Shown piece by piece: positions 41,136 to 50,498 of a stretch of DNA of 64,000 nucleotides (position 1 is the first letter of the stretch; every line of letters begins with the position of its first letter). The position numbers and the translations under genes were made by a program. Source of the DNA: Mucilaginibacter_A sp964251965 (GTDB taxonomy: Bacteria; Bacteroidota; Bacteroidia; Sphingobacteriales; Sphingobacteriaceae); NCBI GenBank assembly GCA_964251965.1, contig CAXULQ010000002.1, forward strand, positions 62,001 through 126,000. The letters are read 5' to 3'. Under the pieces are notes generated by a model. The model was given only the letters and a program-made list of their open reading frames with translations. It ran no database searches and was not told where the DNA came from.

Positions 41136-42408
41136 GGACTACTTCGTCAAACAGCAGGCATTGGTTTAAAACCATTTGTTGTACAGCATATTTTTTTAAA
41201 GCATCAGGATTGTATTGTTGCTGTTTTTGGCCGGAATTAAGCAAGCTTTTAAAGAAATTTTGGAGGTTATCTTTAGTTGCCTGCTGATAATTGTAAACAT
41301 GTTTTACATTAAATTCTTTAAATATATCAATGGCCGGACTTTCCAAGTTAAAAATGGCCAGAATAGATTTTTTAGTTAAGATGTAAGGATAAATTTTAGA
41401 GGCAGAATATTGAGGATCATCCGAGCCGGGAATAAACAGCGCATCGGCAGCGAGCAAAGTATTGATGGTACTGTAAAACCCAATCCGGTCAGTAATTTCT
41501 GTAACCTGATCTTCTAACCCAAACTGCTGTGCAAGCGGAAAAATAGTTGGTTTTGCCAATGCTTTAGGCGCATAACTGGTTCCGATAAAGTAAAAATGGA
41601 ACTGTTTAAACACTTCGGCTTCATTTTCTAATGCTTCTTTTATCGCATAAAGAAGAAGTTGGACAGCAATTTTCATATCTGCCCCGCCGCGGCCAACGTA
41701 AACAACATTAATTTTTTTTGAGTTGAATTGAACAGCAGGCGGACAAACATTTTGATTTTTTGCCGCTATTGCAAAATCTTTTTCAAAAGCACCAAAAGGA
41801 ATTACTGCCGAAGGCTTTGTTTTAAGTTGAGGATAGCGTTGATGCAAAGTGGTGATGTAATCTGGTGAAACACTAATTAAACCATCGCAGTTTTTCATCG
41901 CAACGGGTTCCAGATATTTGTGCAAACGATAGGAAAACCAATATTTCCGTGGCCGTTCCTGCTTTGGTTTATCCTGATAATAATTTGTATGCCAGGCATC
42001 TTGCATATCAATTACATAAGGAATCCCAAAACGATTTTTCCAATAAACACCTAAAACGCAAAGCGGAAATTGAGTGGTCGAAAAATAAACCAAATCATAT
42101 TTTTTTGCCTGTAAAAGAAGCATTACCTCTTTTCGATAAAACCACAAGGAGCGCAAAGCCAAACTTCCCAAACCAAATTTTGCAGTCCATTTTTTAGAAA
42201 AAGCTTTAACCTGATGGATAATTGTATCCACAGGAATACTTTGCAGAAGTAGTTTATCTTTTGGTATTTCCGAATATTTTTGATTTACACAAACCACTTC
42301 TGCTTCCCAGCCAAAATCTTTAAAATACGATAAACTTATTCTTATACGCTGACTATCAGCGGCATTAGACGGCGGGAAATAAGGCGAAATGATTAGCACA
42401 CGTTTCAA
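41122..42408 (-). CDS. Glycosyltransferase (GT4-like)
   Basis: This protein has 428 residues. It starts KRVLIISPYFPPSNAADSQR, typical of GT4-type enzymes acting on cell-surface glycans. The middle has PYVIDMQDAWHTNYY and the C-terminal half KINVVYVGRGGADMK. Start is a TTG at 42408 with TTGA overlap to the upstream stop. Two coding copies of the uptake-like word occur (41631 as IKEA, 42111 as MLLL), in different reading frames. Confidence 0.82.
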   Translation of the reverse strand: MKRVLIISPYFPPSNAADSQRIRISLSYFKDFGWEAEVVCVNQKYSEIPKDKLLLQSIPVDTIIHQVKAFSKKWTAKFGLGSLALRSLWFYRKEVMLLLQAKKYDLVYFSTTQFPLCVLGVYWKNRFGIPYVIDMQDAWHTNYYQDKPKQERPRKYWFSYRLHKYLEPVAMKNCDGLISVSPDYITTLHQRYPQLKTKPSAVIPFGAFEKDFAIAAKNQNVCPPAVQFNSKKINVVYVGRGGADMKIAVQLLLYAIKEALENEAEVFKQFHFYFIGTSYAPKALAKPTIFPLAQQFGLEDQVTEITDRIGFYSTINTLLAADALFIPGSDDPQYSASKIYPYILTKKSILAIFNLESPAIDIFKEFNVKHVYNYQQATKDNLQNFFKSLLNSGQKQQQYNPDALKKYAVQQMVLNQCLLFDEVVHAKN

Positions 42409-43646
42409 TTTACCAATATTTCCTCTACTACTTTTAAAAATTTAAGGCTTTCGGTTTCCCAGTTTAGGTTTTTTCGTGCTGCATAAAATGCTGTTTGTTT
42501 TGTTTTTAACAATAAACCGGGTTCGATAATAAAGCGTTTTAAAATTGTTGCTAATTGTTGTCCGTTTCCTTTTTCATAACAAAAACCTAACGTTGGGTTT
42601 TCGGTAATAAATTGCTTTTGCGCAGTAGTATCACTTGTAATAATAGCCAAACCGGCTTGCAGATAAGTAAAAATTTTATTGCTTAAAGCAGAGTTGTTAT
42701 TGATAGAAAAACCAGGTTCGAGTGCCAGGCCAACATCAAATTGTGCAGCAAAAATTGGCAGTTGATCGGGATTGATTTGTTTGTGAAAAAAGATTTCAGG
42801 CTTCTTCTCAAACTGCAAACCTGTAATAATTTCTTCAAATCCGATGCTTGTTTTATCGGCTAAAAACCCTAACAAATGCAGTTCGATATTTTCTTTTTTG
42901 AGGATTTTTAATGCTGACAAAACATCCTGCAAGCCACGGTTTAAACCAATGGTTTGCGAAAACCAGAAGAGTTTTAACGGTCCGTTTGTTTTTACAACCG
43001 GCGGCGATACTTCTTTTACCACCGGAAAAGCGTTAAGTACGGCCGTTATTTTTTTTGATGGAAATGATTTTTGATAAAGCTGCGTGATCGGTAAACTACT
43101 GGTAGTTAAATAATTAGTTTGCGGAATGTATTTTTGTTCTATAAAAGTTTTAAGCTTTACATCCGGGTTTTGCGGATCATTACTCACCTCATTTCTATGA
43201 AAATCCTCCGCGTCAAAACCACATTTTACTTTTCGTTTTTTAGCAGCCCAAACAGCAACGGGCAAAGCTGCCAGGTTATGGGCAATGTACAAGTCGGCAC
43301 GATGTCGTAATGCTTCTTTTAGCAGTAAAAAAGTGCATCGGCCTAAAGCGTTTTCGGCCAGGCCAAATTTAAACCCAAGATGTTTCGCCAATAATTTTGC
43401 TGCTTTATACTGCATCCGGGTTAGCCAGTATAAAATTTTATTTTTTGTTGGGGAACCGCCAACACGTATAGCTTTCCATAGTTTTGCAGGCAACATTTTG
43501 GAGTCTATTTCGGTTCCCCAATCGTTCCAATACTGATAAATCACAATCACTTTGTAACCGGCTTTTGTTAAAGCATCAGCTTCTTTTACCAGGCGTGGGT
43601 TTAATACTGGCTGGCCGGAAGTAATCAACACAATAGTTTTATTCAT
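42405..43646 (-). CDS. Glycosyltransferase (GT4-like)
   Basis: A 413-residue GT-B type enzyme. It starts MNKTIVLITSGQPVLNPRL, and has PLKLFWFSQTIGLNRGLQ at the donor-domain start. The acidic region NNSALSNKIFTYLQAG replaces the usual E-x7-E. ATG at 43646 is chosen; it overlaps the upstream gene by 8 bases, whereas the longer frame overlaps it by 35. Coding copies of the uptake-like word lie at 43007 and 43310. Confidence 0.82.
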   Translation of the reverse strand: MNKTIVLITSGQPVLNPRLVKEADALTKAGYKVIVIYQYWNDWGTEIDSKMLPAKLWKAIRVGGSPTKNKILYWLTRMQYKAAKLLAKHLGFKFGLAENALGRCTFLLLKEALRHRADLYIAHNLAALPVAVWAAKKRKVKCGFDAEDFHRNEVSNDPQNPDVKLKTFIEQKYIPQTNYLTTSSLPITQLYQKSFPSKKITAVLNAFPVVKEVSPPVVKTNGPLKLFWFSQTIGLNRGLQDVLSALKILKKENIELHLLGFLADKTSIGFEEIITGLQFEKKPEIFFHKQINPDQLPIFAAQFDVGLALEPGFSINNNSALSNKIFTYLQAGLAIITSDTTAQKQFITENPTLGFCYEKGNGQQLATILKRFIIEPGLLLKTKQTAFYAARKNLNWETESLKFLKVVEEILVN

Positions 43647-44676
43647 TAAATAATGAAAGATATTGTGCTGCAATTATTTTAACGTCAAACCTTTTTTCGG
43701 CTGTTTGCCTACAAATTGCCCTGTCTATATTTTCTATATTTTGCAAAGCATCAATCATTTCACTTTCAGTATTTACCAAAAAGCCTGATAATCCCTGATC
43801 AATAACTTCCGGGGCAGCAGCATGATTGAATGCTATAACCGGAGTACCGCAGGCCATTGCCTCAATCATCACTAAACCAAAAGCTTCATCACTGCTAAAA
43901 GGGAAAAGCATTGCTTTTGCTTTGCCTAACAATTCGTTTTTTTGAATGTCATTGACAGCTCCAACATATTTAATTTGTTTCTGATCAATATAAGGAGCCA
44001 CATGTGTTTTATAATAGGCTAAATTATCAGGAGTTGAAGGTTTGTTACCTGCAATAATTAATTGGTTGCCTGTTTTTAATGCTACATTTATAGCAATATG
44101 AGGGCCTTTAACTTTGTCAAGCCGGCTTAAAAAAATTAATGGTGCATTAAAATTTATAGACTTAGTCGGATTATATTTATTAAAATCGATAGTATTATAA
44201 ACGGTTCGCCATATTCCAGCTGCGTTCCCCGTTTTTACACAATAATTGCTACATGCAGTAAAAATTAAATTTTTATTTGGAAGGTTACTTATTACTTTAA
44301 TACCGAATGGAGATACCTTGCGGCCATAACTCATTATTTTTTTTACCTTGTAATTTAGTATTGGCAACAGATAAATTAAACGCCCAAAATTATGGACAAG
44401 GTCAAATTTTTTTTTATTTCTCCGCAAAAATCTCCATACTGAAAAAATTTCTTTATACTTTATCCATTTTGTACGTTTTAAATCATTAGTACCATAAGTA
44501 AATGTTTTACCACTACAATAAGAATCTGGCCCGGCAAGTAATGTAACCCGATGCCCTAAACGATGGTATTCCTCTGCAAAAAGATAAACTAAACGCTCAT
44601 GTCCACCGTAAAGCTGTGGCGGAACAGGAATACCAGGATCCATTATAAGGAGCACATTTAAAACATTTTTTTTCAA
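43639..44676 (-). CDS. Family 4 glycosyltransferase
   Basis: This 345-residue GT-B protein has PQLYGGHERLVYLFAEEYH near the N-terminus. The donor domain includes APLIFLSRLDKVKGPHIAI and the E-x7-E motif DEAFGLVMIEAMACGTPV. Start is a TTG at 44676 with TTGA overlap to the upstream stop. It has no copy of the uptake-like word. Confidence 0.9.
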   Translation of the reverse strand: MKKNVLNVLLIMDPGIPVPPQLYGGHERLVYLFAEEYHRLGHRVTLLAGPDSYCSGKTFTYGTNDLKRTKWIKYKEIFSVWRFLRRNKKKFDLVHNFGRLIYLLPILNYKVKKIMSYGRKVSPFGIKVISNLPNKNLIFTACSNYCVKTGNAAGIWRTVYNTIDFNKYNPTKSINFNAPLIFLSRLDKVKGPHIAINVALKTGNQLIIAGNKPSTPDNLAYYKTHVAPYIDQKQIKYVGAVNDIQKNELLGKAKAMLFPFSSDEAFGLVMIEAMACGTPVIAFNHAAAPEVIDQGLSGFLVNTESEMIDALQNIENIDRAICRQTAEKRFDVKIIAAQYLSLFNE

Positions 44677-45671
44677 ACGTTATTTCCTGATTTGTGCTTA
44701 AGCCTCATGATAATATGTTGTAAAAGCCGTGCTACTTTCCAGCCAGCAATATCTTTAATAACCTCGATTAATTTTCCACCTAAAACCGGTACGTATTTAG
44801 TACCACCCATTTCTGTAATTTTTTGCTTGATAGCTTTTGATAAAACATTTTCAGATGGATAAATATTAACCTCCAACTGTTTTAACAATGCGGCAATTAT
44901 CGGGTTAATAAGCAAAGGATTTTTATATTGATGCAGATGTTGGTGGATTAAAATAATAGAGTCAAACTGACTTTGCAATGCTTTTGAATTTTTTTGTGCT
45001 GACAGCGAATGCCAGGTTTTATATTTACGGTAATAGCAAAAGGTTTCATCGGTATAAATAATCTTTTCAGAAGCTAAAACAACACGGCAAAAATACTCTC
45101 CGTCATCATTTACGGTTAAGTTTTCATTCCAAAAACCGACTTTTTTAATTAGTCCGATTGGTGTGAGCCAGGAATGTAAGGCAATCATTCCCGTTTGATT
45201 ATTTACTGAACCATAAAGCTTTAACAAAAAATTGAAAGGGTTGGCATTGCTTTGATAAAAAACTTTTTCGTGGGCCAAAGGCAAAATATTTTCAACAGAA
45301 TTACCGTCTAAAAAATGTATAACAGGGCAAATAGCAAGTTGATTGCAGGAAAAATTAATTGTGTTGAGCTGCGATTCAATTTTGTTGTTTTTAAGTAAAT
45401 CATCTGCATCCAAAAATTGTATAAATTTTCCTTTTGCTTCTTTTATGCCTAAATTTCTTGCGGCACTTGCACCTTGGTTTTTTTGCCGAAAAATTTTTAC
45501 ATTTTCACTTTCATATAATTTTGCTATGTTAAAAGAAGCATCATCAGAGCCATCATCAATAATTATAATTTCTTTGTTTGTCCAAGTTTGGTTTAAAGCA
45601 GAATTAATAGTTTGAGATAGATACTTTTCTGCATTAAAAACAGGAATAATAATCGAAACCAGTGGCTTCAT
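44673..45671 (-). CDS. Family 2 glycosyltransferase
   Basis: This GT-A enzyme has 332 residues. It begins KPLVSIIIPVFNAEKYLSQT, then IIIDDGSDDASFNIAK and the metal-binding FIQFLDADDLLKN. The start ATGA overlaps the stop of the GT10 gene. Its two coding copies of the uptake-like word fall in different frames (GIKEAKG at 45434 and DASFN at 45528). Confidence 0.92.
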   Translation of the reverse strand: MKPLVSIIIPVFNAEKYLSQTINSALNQTWTNKEIIIIDDGSDDASFNIAKLYESENVKIFRQKNQGASAARNLGIKEAKGKFIQFLDADDLLKNNKIESQLNTINFSCNQLAICPVIHFLDGNSVENILPLAHEKVFYQSNANPFNFLLKLYGSVNNQTGMIALHSWLTPIGLIKKVGFWNENLTVNDDGEYFCRVVLASEKIIYTDETFCYYRKYKTWHSLSAQKNSKALQSQFDSIILIHQHLHQYKNPLLINPIIAALLKQLEVNIYPSENVLSKAIKQKITEMGGTKYVPVLGGKLIEVIKDIAGWKVARLLQHIIMRLKHKSGNNV

Positions 45672-46675
45672 CTCGAATTAAAAATATTTATCCATTGGTT
45701 TTTGACAGAAACTTTTTCCGGTATTTTATTTTGATGAAACCAAGGTTGTTTTACATATTCCAAGTATAAATCAGGATTTTTGTCTAATTCAACAACCTGA
45801 TCAACTAAGTTTGATAATTCGTTTTTGTCAAATTGTAACTGCATTTTCAACTTTCGCCCACGCATTTTTAAATGCCTTTTGGTTCGGTGAAATGGAGAAT
45901 GATAAAACTGCGGACGTATATCCTCAAAGTCCTGCTGACAATTTTTCTCAAGCCAGTTTATAATTTTGTTGTTGCCGATTTGCAGATAATCCCTGCCATT
46001 GATAAAGCTCTTAGTGTTGAAAATATCTCCAATATTAGGATCGCCAAAATAGATTGGCAAACTTTCTGCAAACATAGAATCATATAATTTTTCTGTTTGA
46101 TAGCCAGGGAAAGTATCATTTTCAAAAGCAATTGTAAACTTGTATTGCTGCAAAAAGCTTCTTTTAGCAGTCCATTTATCGTGTTGGTTTAGCTGATCAA
46201 TTCCAGCCATATTATTCATTGAACCACCAGGCGCATCTACTTTTTTGTATTTATTGAGTGCTTCAAAAAAAGCTTCCCGGTATGGGATAGGATTAGAATA
46301 CAGGAAGTTACAAAATTTGGTTTTAGTTCTTAAAATGCTTTCTGTATTTATTTGTACTGGTTTTAATAACCTTTTTGGATCAAATCCGTGCCATTGAATG
46401 CGCTTGTAATTTTCCTGATTAAAAGTCTCTTCTCTTGGGATACCAAAAGCAAACTCACAACAGCTAAAATCAGGTTTTATGTTCTCGCAGAAATAACCAA
46501 TCCTGGTGTAGTTTCCTTTTTTGGGAATGTCATTTCCGTATGGGCCAAATACAATAAAATCAGGCTGGTTACTTTCCTGAAAATCAAAAATGTTATGCAG
46601 TTCATTTAAAATTTCAGCTTTAGCGGTATCAAATTCTAACCCATTCTGAAATTTTATTTTTACTGTTTTTAGCAT
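45668..46675 (-). CDS. GT10 alpha-1,3-fucosyltransferase-like protein
   Basis: This protein has 335 residues. The GT10 donor motif is seen as FTIAFENDTFPGYQTEKLYD, followed by LPIYFGDPNIG. GT10 enzymes transfer fucose from GDP-fucose to GlcNAc-containing acceptors. It suggests fucose in the polysaccharide, but no GDP-fucose synthesis genes are in the window. It overlaps the upstream GT2 gene by seven bases. Confidence 0.88.
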   Translation of the reverse strand: MLKTVKIKFQNGLEFDTAKAEILNELHNIFDFQESNQPDFIVFGPYGNDIPKKGNYTRIGYFCENIKPDFSCCEFAFGIPREETFNQENYKRIQWHGFDPKRLLKPVQINTESILRTKTKFCNFLYSNPIPYREAFFEALNKYKKVDAPGGSMNNMAGIDQLNQHDKWTAKRSFLQQYKFTIAFENDTFPGYQTEKLYDSMFAESLPIYFGDPNIGDIFNTKSFINGRDYLQIGNNKIINWLEKNCQQDFEDIRPQFYHSPFHRTKRHLKMRGRKLKMQLQFDKNELSNLVDQVVELDKNPDLYLEYVKQPWFHQNKIPEKVSVKNQWINIFNSR

Positions 46676-47574
46676 ATAAAATTATAATTGTTTGCTTGGT
46701 TTTCCTGCTTTAAAATCTGATATAATTTGCTGTAAATAATTTCCAATTCAATTTCTGCTGGTAAAGTATTGTTGTTTTTTTTATTGGTAAAAGAAGTACT
46801 TTCCTTAAATTGATGCAGTGTTTTTCCGATATAAATTTTCAAGTGGGACCATAAAGAAATTTCAGCATAATCACCCGGATAACCATATTTTACTTTAGCA
46901 ATCCGCGCTTCATTTTGCAAAGTTTTTTGTGTTGATGAACTGGTAATATTGCCTGGAGTAGCCACAGTTAAAGAGTTGTAACCAGTGTAATAGGCTATTT
47001 TTACATTTAAAAAAGTACAGCGCAAAGAAAACTCCCAATCCAGCATTCTAAATTGTGTGTCGTATAATCCTGTAAAACTTAAAGCATCTTTTCTAATCAA
47101 CATGTAAACATCGCTAAAAGTAAAACAAGTAATTTTTTTAGCCTGCCATTGCTGGTAAAATTTTAACCTGCCTGTTTTGCTAATTTGACCGCTATTAGAT
47201 AAACTTGTTTGCAAAGTATTTGAAATACAAATGGCTATTTCCGGATGTTTAAGCATCCAATCTTTACATTTACGGATAGTTGTAAGGCAGAAAACATCAT
47301 CATCTATTATTTTTTTAATGATTTTTCCATTAGCAAGCAGTAAGCCTTTGTTCCAGGCATGTGCCTGGTTTTGATCAGGTTCGCTTATATATAATTGTAT
47401 TTTTTTATTGTTGTATAACTGTGCTAAATATGATAGCGTACCATCGCTGCTGTTTCCATCAATTACAATAATTTCTTCGTCTGGCAAAAGGTTATTGACC
47501 AGTTTTTCTAAAGCGATTTTTAAAAAAGGTAAACGGTTGTGTGTTGCAATGATGTAAGAAAGGTTACAGTACAT
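46669..47574 (-). CDS. Family 2 glycosyltransferase
   Basis: A GT-A protein of 301 residues. It has LSYIIATHNRLPFLKIAL, IVIDGNSSDGTLSYLA and the acidic motif KIIDDDVFCLTT, and SEPDQNQAHAWNKGLLLANG in between. One coding copy of the uptake-like word gives STSFT near the C-terminus (46786). It ends within the next gene. Confidence 0.9.
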   Translation of the reverse strand: MYCNLSYIIATHNRLPFLKIALEKLVNNLLPDEEIIVIDGNSSDGTLSYLAQLYNNKKIQLYISEPDQNQAHAWNKGLLLANGKIIKKIIDDDVFCLTTIRKCKDWMLKHPEIAICISNTLQTSLSNSGQISKTGRLKFYQQWQAKKITCFTFSDVYMLIRKDALSFTGLYDTQFRMLDWEFSLRCTFLNVKIAYYTGYNSLTVATPGNITSSSTQKTLQNEARIAKVKYGYPGDYAEISLWSHLKIYIGKTLHQFKESTSFTNKKNNNTLPAEIELEIIYSKLYQILKQENQANNYNFIC

Positions 47575-47591
47575 TACACATAAAAAAAGGT

Positions 47592-47605
47592 GATAAAAGA
47601 AGCAT
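47592..47605 (+). repeat. uptake-like 14-mer overlapping a stop codon
   Basis: Perfect GATAAAAGAAGCAT; its last base is part of the TAA of the upstream (minus-strand) gene that ends at 47605. Confidence 0.85.
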
Positions 47606-48540
47606 TAATTTGATAACAATTTAACATTAAGCCAATATTTGATTTTGAATGGAACATGGATAAGCAACGTAGTTAAAGCAGAAGCCAACTGCGTTGATAC
47701 CTTTTTAGATTTCAATTTAAGTAAAAAATACTGCGATAAATATGGATAGCGATACAAATTAGAACTGCCAAAATGTACAATTATAGGCTTTAAATTTCCA
47801 TTCGAATACCAGGTTCTATGCAACCGAGATTTGGTATTTGGGTTATTGATTTCCCTAAAACCAGTTAGTACATTTAAGTTTGATGTATGTTGGTCTGTAT
47901 ATAAATCAGTCATTAATAACCCATTGTCTGCAGCAGGAAGCTCATGGAATAACATCATCGCAATAGCGAATAAAATTTCTTCATTAATCCATTTATTGTG
48001 TATCCGCTGAAAGCCTAATTTGTCATAATCCAAACCAATTACCCTGGCTTTATCAAATATTTTTGTTGCTTTTTTCGATTTAAAAACATAATAAACGCTG
48101 CCATTAAAACGAGGTAGCTTTGTTAGTCCAAAAGTTTTGTAAATGTTTCGTGCCTGTGTTTCGCCGCACCAATCTTTGGCGTTAACAATATTGCCAACTA
48201 CAGAAACATTTGTGCTTGAAAATGAATCAAATACTGGCTGTAAAGAACTGTAACACAAACAATCGGCATCTGTAAAAAGTGTAAATGTTGTTTGCAGGTA
48301 TTTATCAATATACAACTTTATGCCAGTTCCCTGATTAAGATGTTCTGGCAAAGCTGCAAGTATAAAAACATTTTTTTTGAGTTCTGATGGAATATCAACT
48401 TTTAAATCAGATACAATATAAAATTTGATTTCGTTAAATTGTAAAACAGAACGTACACAATTTAAAGCAAATTTTAAATAATTTATTTTACCTGTAGCAA
48501 AAGTGATAACCGAATAATCAGATGTAAAAACTGTTTTCAA
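47605..48540 (-). CDS. Putative glycosyltransferase (nucleotide-sugar transferase fold)
   Basis: This 311-residue protein has YSVITFATGKINYLKFALNC at the N-terminus and the D-x-D motif TLFTDADCLCYSSL. A C-terminal HFGSSNLYR could be a metal-binding histidine site, as in GT8-like enzymes. It is probably a retaining or inverting GT-A enzyme of the cluster. The start is a TTG at 48540. I could not place it in a numbered family with confidence. Confidence 0.7.
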   Translation of the reverse strand: MKTVFTSDYSVITFATGKINYLKFALNCVRSVLQFNEIKFYIVSDLKVDIPSELKKNVFILAALPEHLNQGTGIKLYIDKYLQTTFTLFTDADCLCYSSLQPVFDSFSSTNVSVVGNIVNAKDWCGETQARNIYKTFGLTKLPRFNGSVYYVFKSKKATKIFDKARVIGLDYDKLGFQRIHNKWINEEILFAIAMMLFHELPAADNGLLMTDLYTDQHTSNLNVLTGFREINNPNTKSRLHRTWYSNGNLKPIIVHFGSSNLYRYPYLSQYFLLKLKSKKVSTQLASALTTLLIHVPFKIKYWLNVKLLSN

Positions 48541-48549
48541 AAATGGAGT

Positions 48550-49296
48550 TTATTGTAGAAATTGCTTTAGTAAAAAAAAAAATTTTTCTACTTTGTATCT
48601 TAAAAATAACTGATGGTTCCACTTATAATTGTAATAAATTTGCGGTAATAATGTTAGTTGGTCAAATGTTTTTTTATCTATATCTTTTAAAGATTCACTT
48701 CCTAAATGTGTAATAAAAGAAGTGGAAATAAGCATATTCTTTATTTTGTACTTTAAAAGTAGTTGCACATAATCGTTATCACAATACCAAAAAATTAACT
48801 TCTCGTCCAGCTTTCCTATTTTATCAAAAATTGTTCTTTTTACAAATATACACCAGCCTGTAAAAACGCCAAAATAACCTTCCTGTGGTGCGGCAAAAGC
48901 TGTAAATCCTTTAGATTGATGATAGTTTTTACAATACGGGGTAACACTTAGTATTTCTTTGTTTTGCTTCATTGCTGCTAAAATTTCAGAAGCCCAATGC
49001 TTGTGAAAAATTAAATCATTGTTACATAAGCACACAAATTTGTTGCTTGTACTTACGATACCGATGTTTAGATATTTATTAAAGCCAAATTTTTCTTTCG
49101 GATAAATAGTTTTGCTATGTTCAAATTGAAAAGGGTACAAGCTTTTTTCAGATTCAATTACTAATATTTCAAACTGGATTTTTGCTGGGTTTTCTGAACT
49201 TAAAAGTGTTTTTATGGTTTGCTCTGTTAAACTTTTTAAATAAGTAGTTTTGGCATAACTTAAAATGATGATGTCTATTTTAACAGGTAAATCCAA
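48550..49296 (-). CDS. Family 2 glycosyltransferase
   Basis: This protein has 248 residues, shorter than its neighbours. It has KIDIIILSYAKTTYLKSL, a DxD-like NNDLIFHKHWA, and GVFTGWCIFVKRTIFDKIG, as in rhamnosyltransferase-like GT2 proteins. A TTG at 49296 is the only start near the first strand. There is no membrane segment. Confidence 0.85.
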   Translation of the reverse strand: MDLPVKIDIIILSYAKTTYLKSLTEQTIKTLLSSENPAKIQFEILVIESEKSLYPFQFEHSKTIYPKEKFGFNKYLNIGIVSTSNKFVCLCNNDLIFHKHWASEILAAMKQNKEILSVTPYCKNYHQSKGFTAFAAPQEGYFGVFTGWCIFVKRTIFDKIGKLDEKLIFWYCDNDYVQLLLKYKIKNMLISTSFITHLGSESLKDIDKKTFDQLTLLPQIYYNYKWNHQLFLRYKVEKFFFLLKQFLQ

Positions 49297-49330
49297 AGAA
49301 TGTAGTTTTTTGTAATGCTGTTTTTATGGT

Positions 49331-49344
49331 GATAAAAGAAGTAT
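49331..49344 (+). repeat. uptake-like word overlapping a stop codon
   Basis: GATAAAAGAAGTAT; its final base belongs to the stop codon of the acyltransferase gene that ends at 49344. Confidence 0.85.
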
Positions 49345-50387
49345 TAATCAGTATAACGCATTTTTTTAGACCATTTTATTGCAGGTTTTTCAATAGCAAT
49401 ATGGAATAAATATGCAACGATAATACAAGTAACTAAGGCAATTAAAATTGTTATCCATTTTTGAACATCTGTTTTTACAAATCTCAAAGATAAATTAATT
49501 ATTCGGCCGCCTATTGGTACATGTACAAGGTATAATGAATAAGATATTTTTGATAAAAAGCTAATTAATCTGTTTTTGCCAAAAGGAATTAAAATGATAC
49601 ATATTGTAAATAGGATAATGTATAATTCATCTACCTGATTTAAAGTGATTATAAACAAAGTTGCCATCATCAGGCATATTAAAATAACCCTATGATATTT
49701 TTTACTATAGCCAAGAAAATACATAAGTATTCCAATGCAAAATAAAGGTGTATGTTCAAAAATTAAACTTGTATTATTAATTTTAATATAGCTTGATGCC
49801 AACAAGCTAATGATAATTAGGATTAGAAAATAAATCGACTTTGTCATCAATGGGAACAGTAACCCAATAATAATATAAAACTGAAATTCAATTCCTAAAG
49901 TCCAGTAAACTACATTGATATAAGTATTGGTAGTAAAATTATTTAGGTAACCGATATGATATAACAAATTTGTCCACGAAATTTCTACAGTATTATGCGT
50001 AATAAAGGAAGCTATGTAAGCTACAGTTAGCGTAAACAGGATAGAGATTAAGTACGGCGGCTCTACACGTGTTAACCGTTTTTTTAAAAAAGAATAAAAG
50101 TTTTTTAGCTGATAATTTGTTGGAAAACTATAACAAATTATAAAAGCTGATATGACAAAAAATACCGGAACACCAAGGTAACCAAATTTAAAAATTTTAA
50201 ATACAGATTTATTATTTTGTAAGAAATTTGTATTACCAAATCCTAAGTGAAACAAACATACACTAATTGATGCAACCGCTCTTAAAAAACTAATTTGATA
50301 GAGTTGCTTTTTGCCGGTACTTTTTTTACCTGTAAACGAATCAGAGATAGGCTCAATAGTATAAATATGTATTGTCGAGTTTTTCAA
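49344..50387 (-). CDS. Acyltransferase 3 family membrane protein
   Basis: A 347-residue protein with about ten membrane helices. It has the family start ISFLRAVASISVCLFHLGFG, with the catalytic His in VCLFHLG, then GYLGVPVFFVISAFIICYS. Members O-acetylate or O-succinylate surface sugars using a membrane route. A TTG at 50387 starts the frame; a later start cannot be excluded. It lies behind asnB after a 111-base gap. Confidence 0.9.
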   Translation of the reverse strand: MKNSTIHIYTIEPISDSFTGKKSTGKKQLYQISFLRAVASISVCLFHLGFGNTNFLQNNKSVFKIFKFGYLGVPVFFVISAFIICYSFPTNYQLKNFYSFLKKRLTRVEPPYLISILFTLTVAYIASFITHNTVEISWTNLLYHIGYLNNFTTNTYINVVYWTLGIEFQFYIIIGLLFPLMTKSIYFLILIIISLLASSYIKINNTSLIFEHTPLFCIGILMYFLGYSKKYHRVILICLMMATLFIITLNQVDELYIILFTICIILIPFGKNRLISFLSKISYSLYLVHVPIGGRIINLSLRFVKTDVQKWITILIALVTCIIVAYLFHIAIEKPAIKWSKKMRYTD

Positions 50388-50498
50388 ATTATCCGTACTT
50401 TTTAGACAAATAGTAGCCAGATAATGAAATTATTTGGAAACCTGTAAGAACATCATCCGTTGAAAACCATAATAGCTGATTGTAAATCAATCTTGAAA

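Noticed and set aside
43577..43590. AGCTTCTTTTACC as a further copy of the uptake-like word
   Set aside because: The core is AAAAGAAGCT, one base off at a position that is otherwise fixed, so it was not counted.
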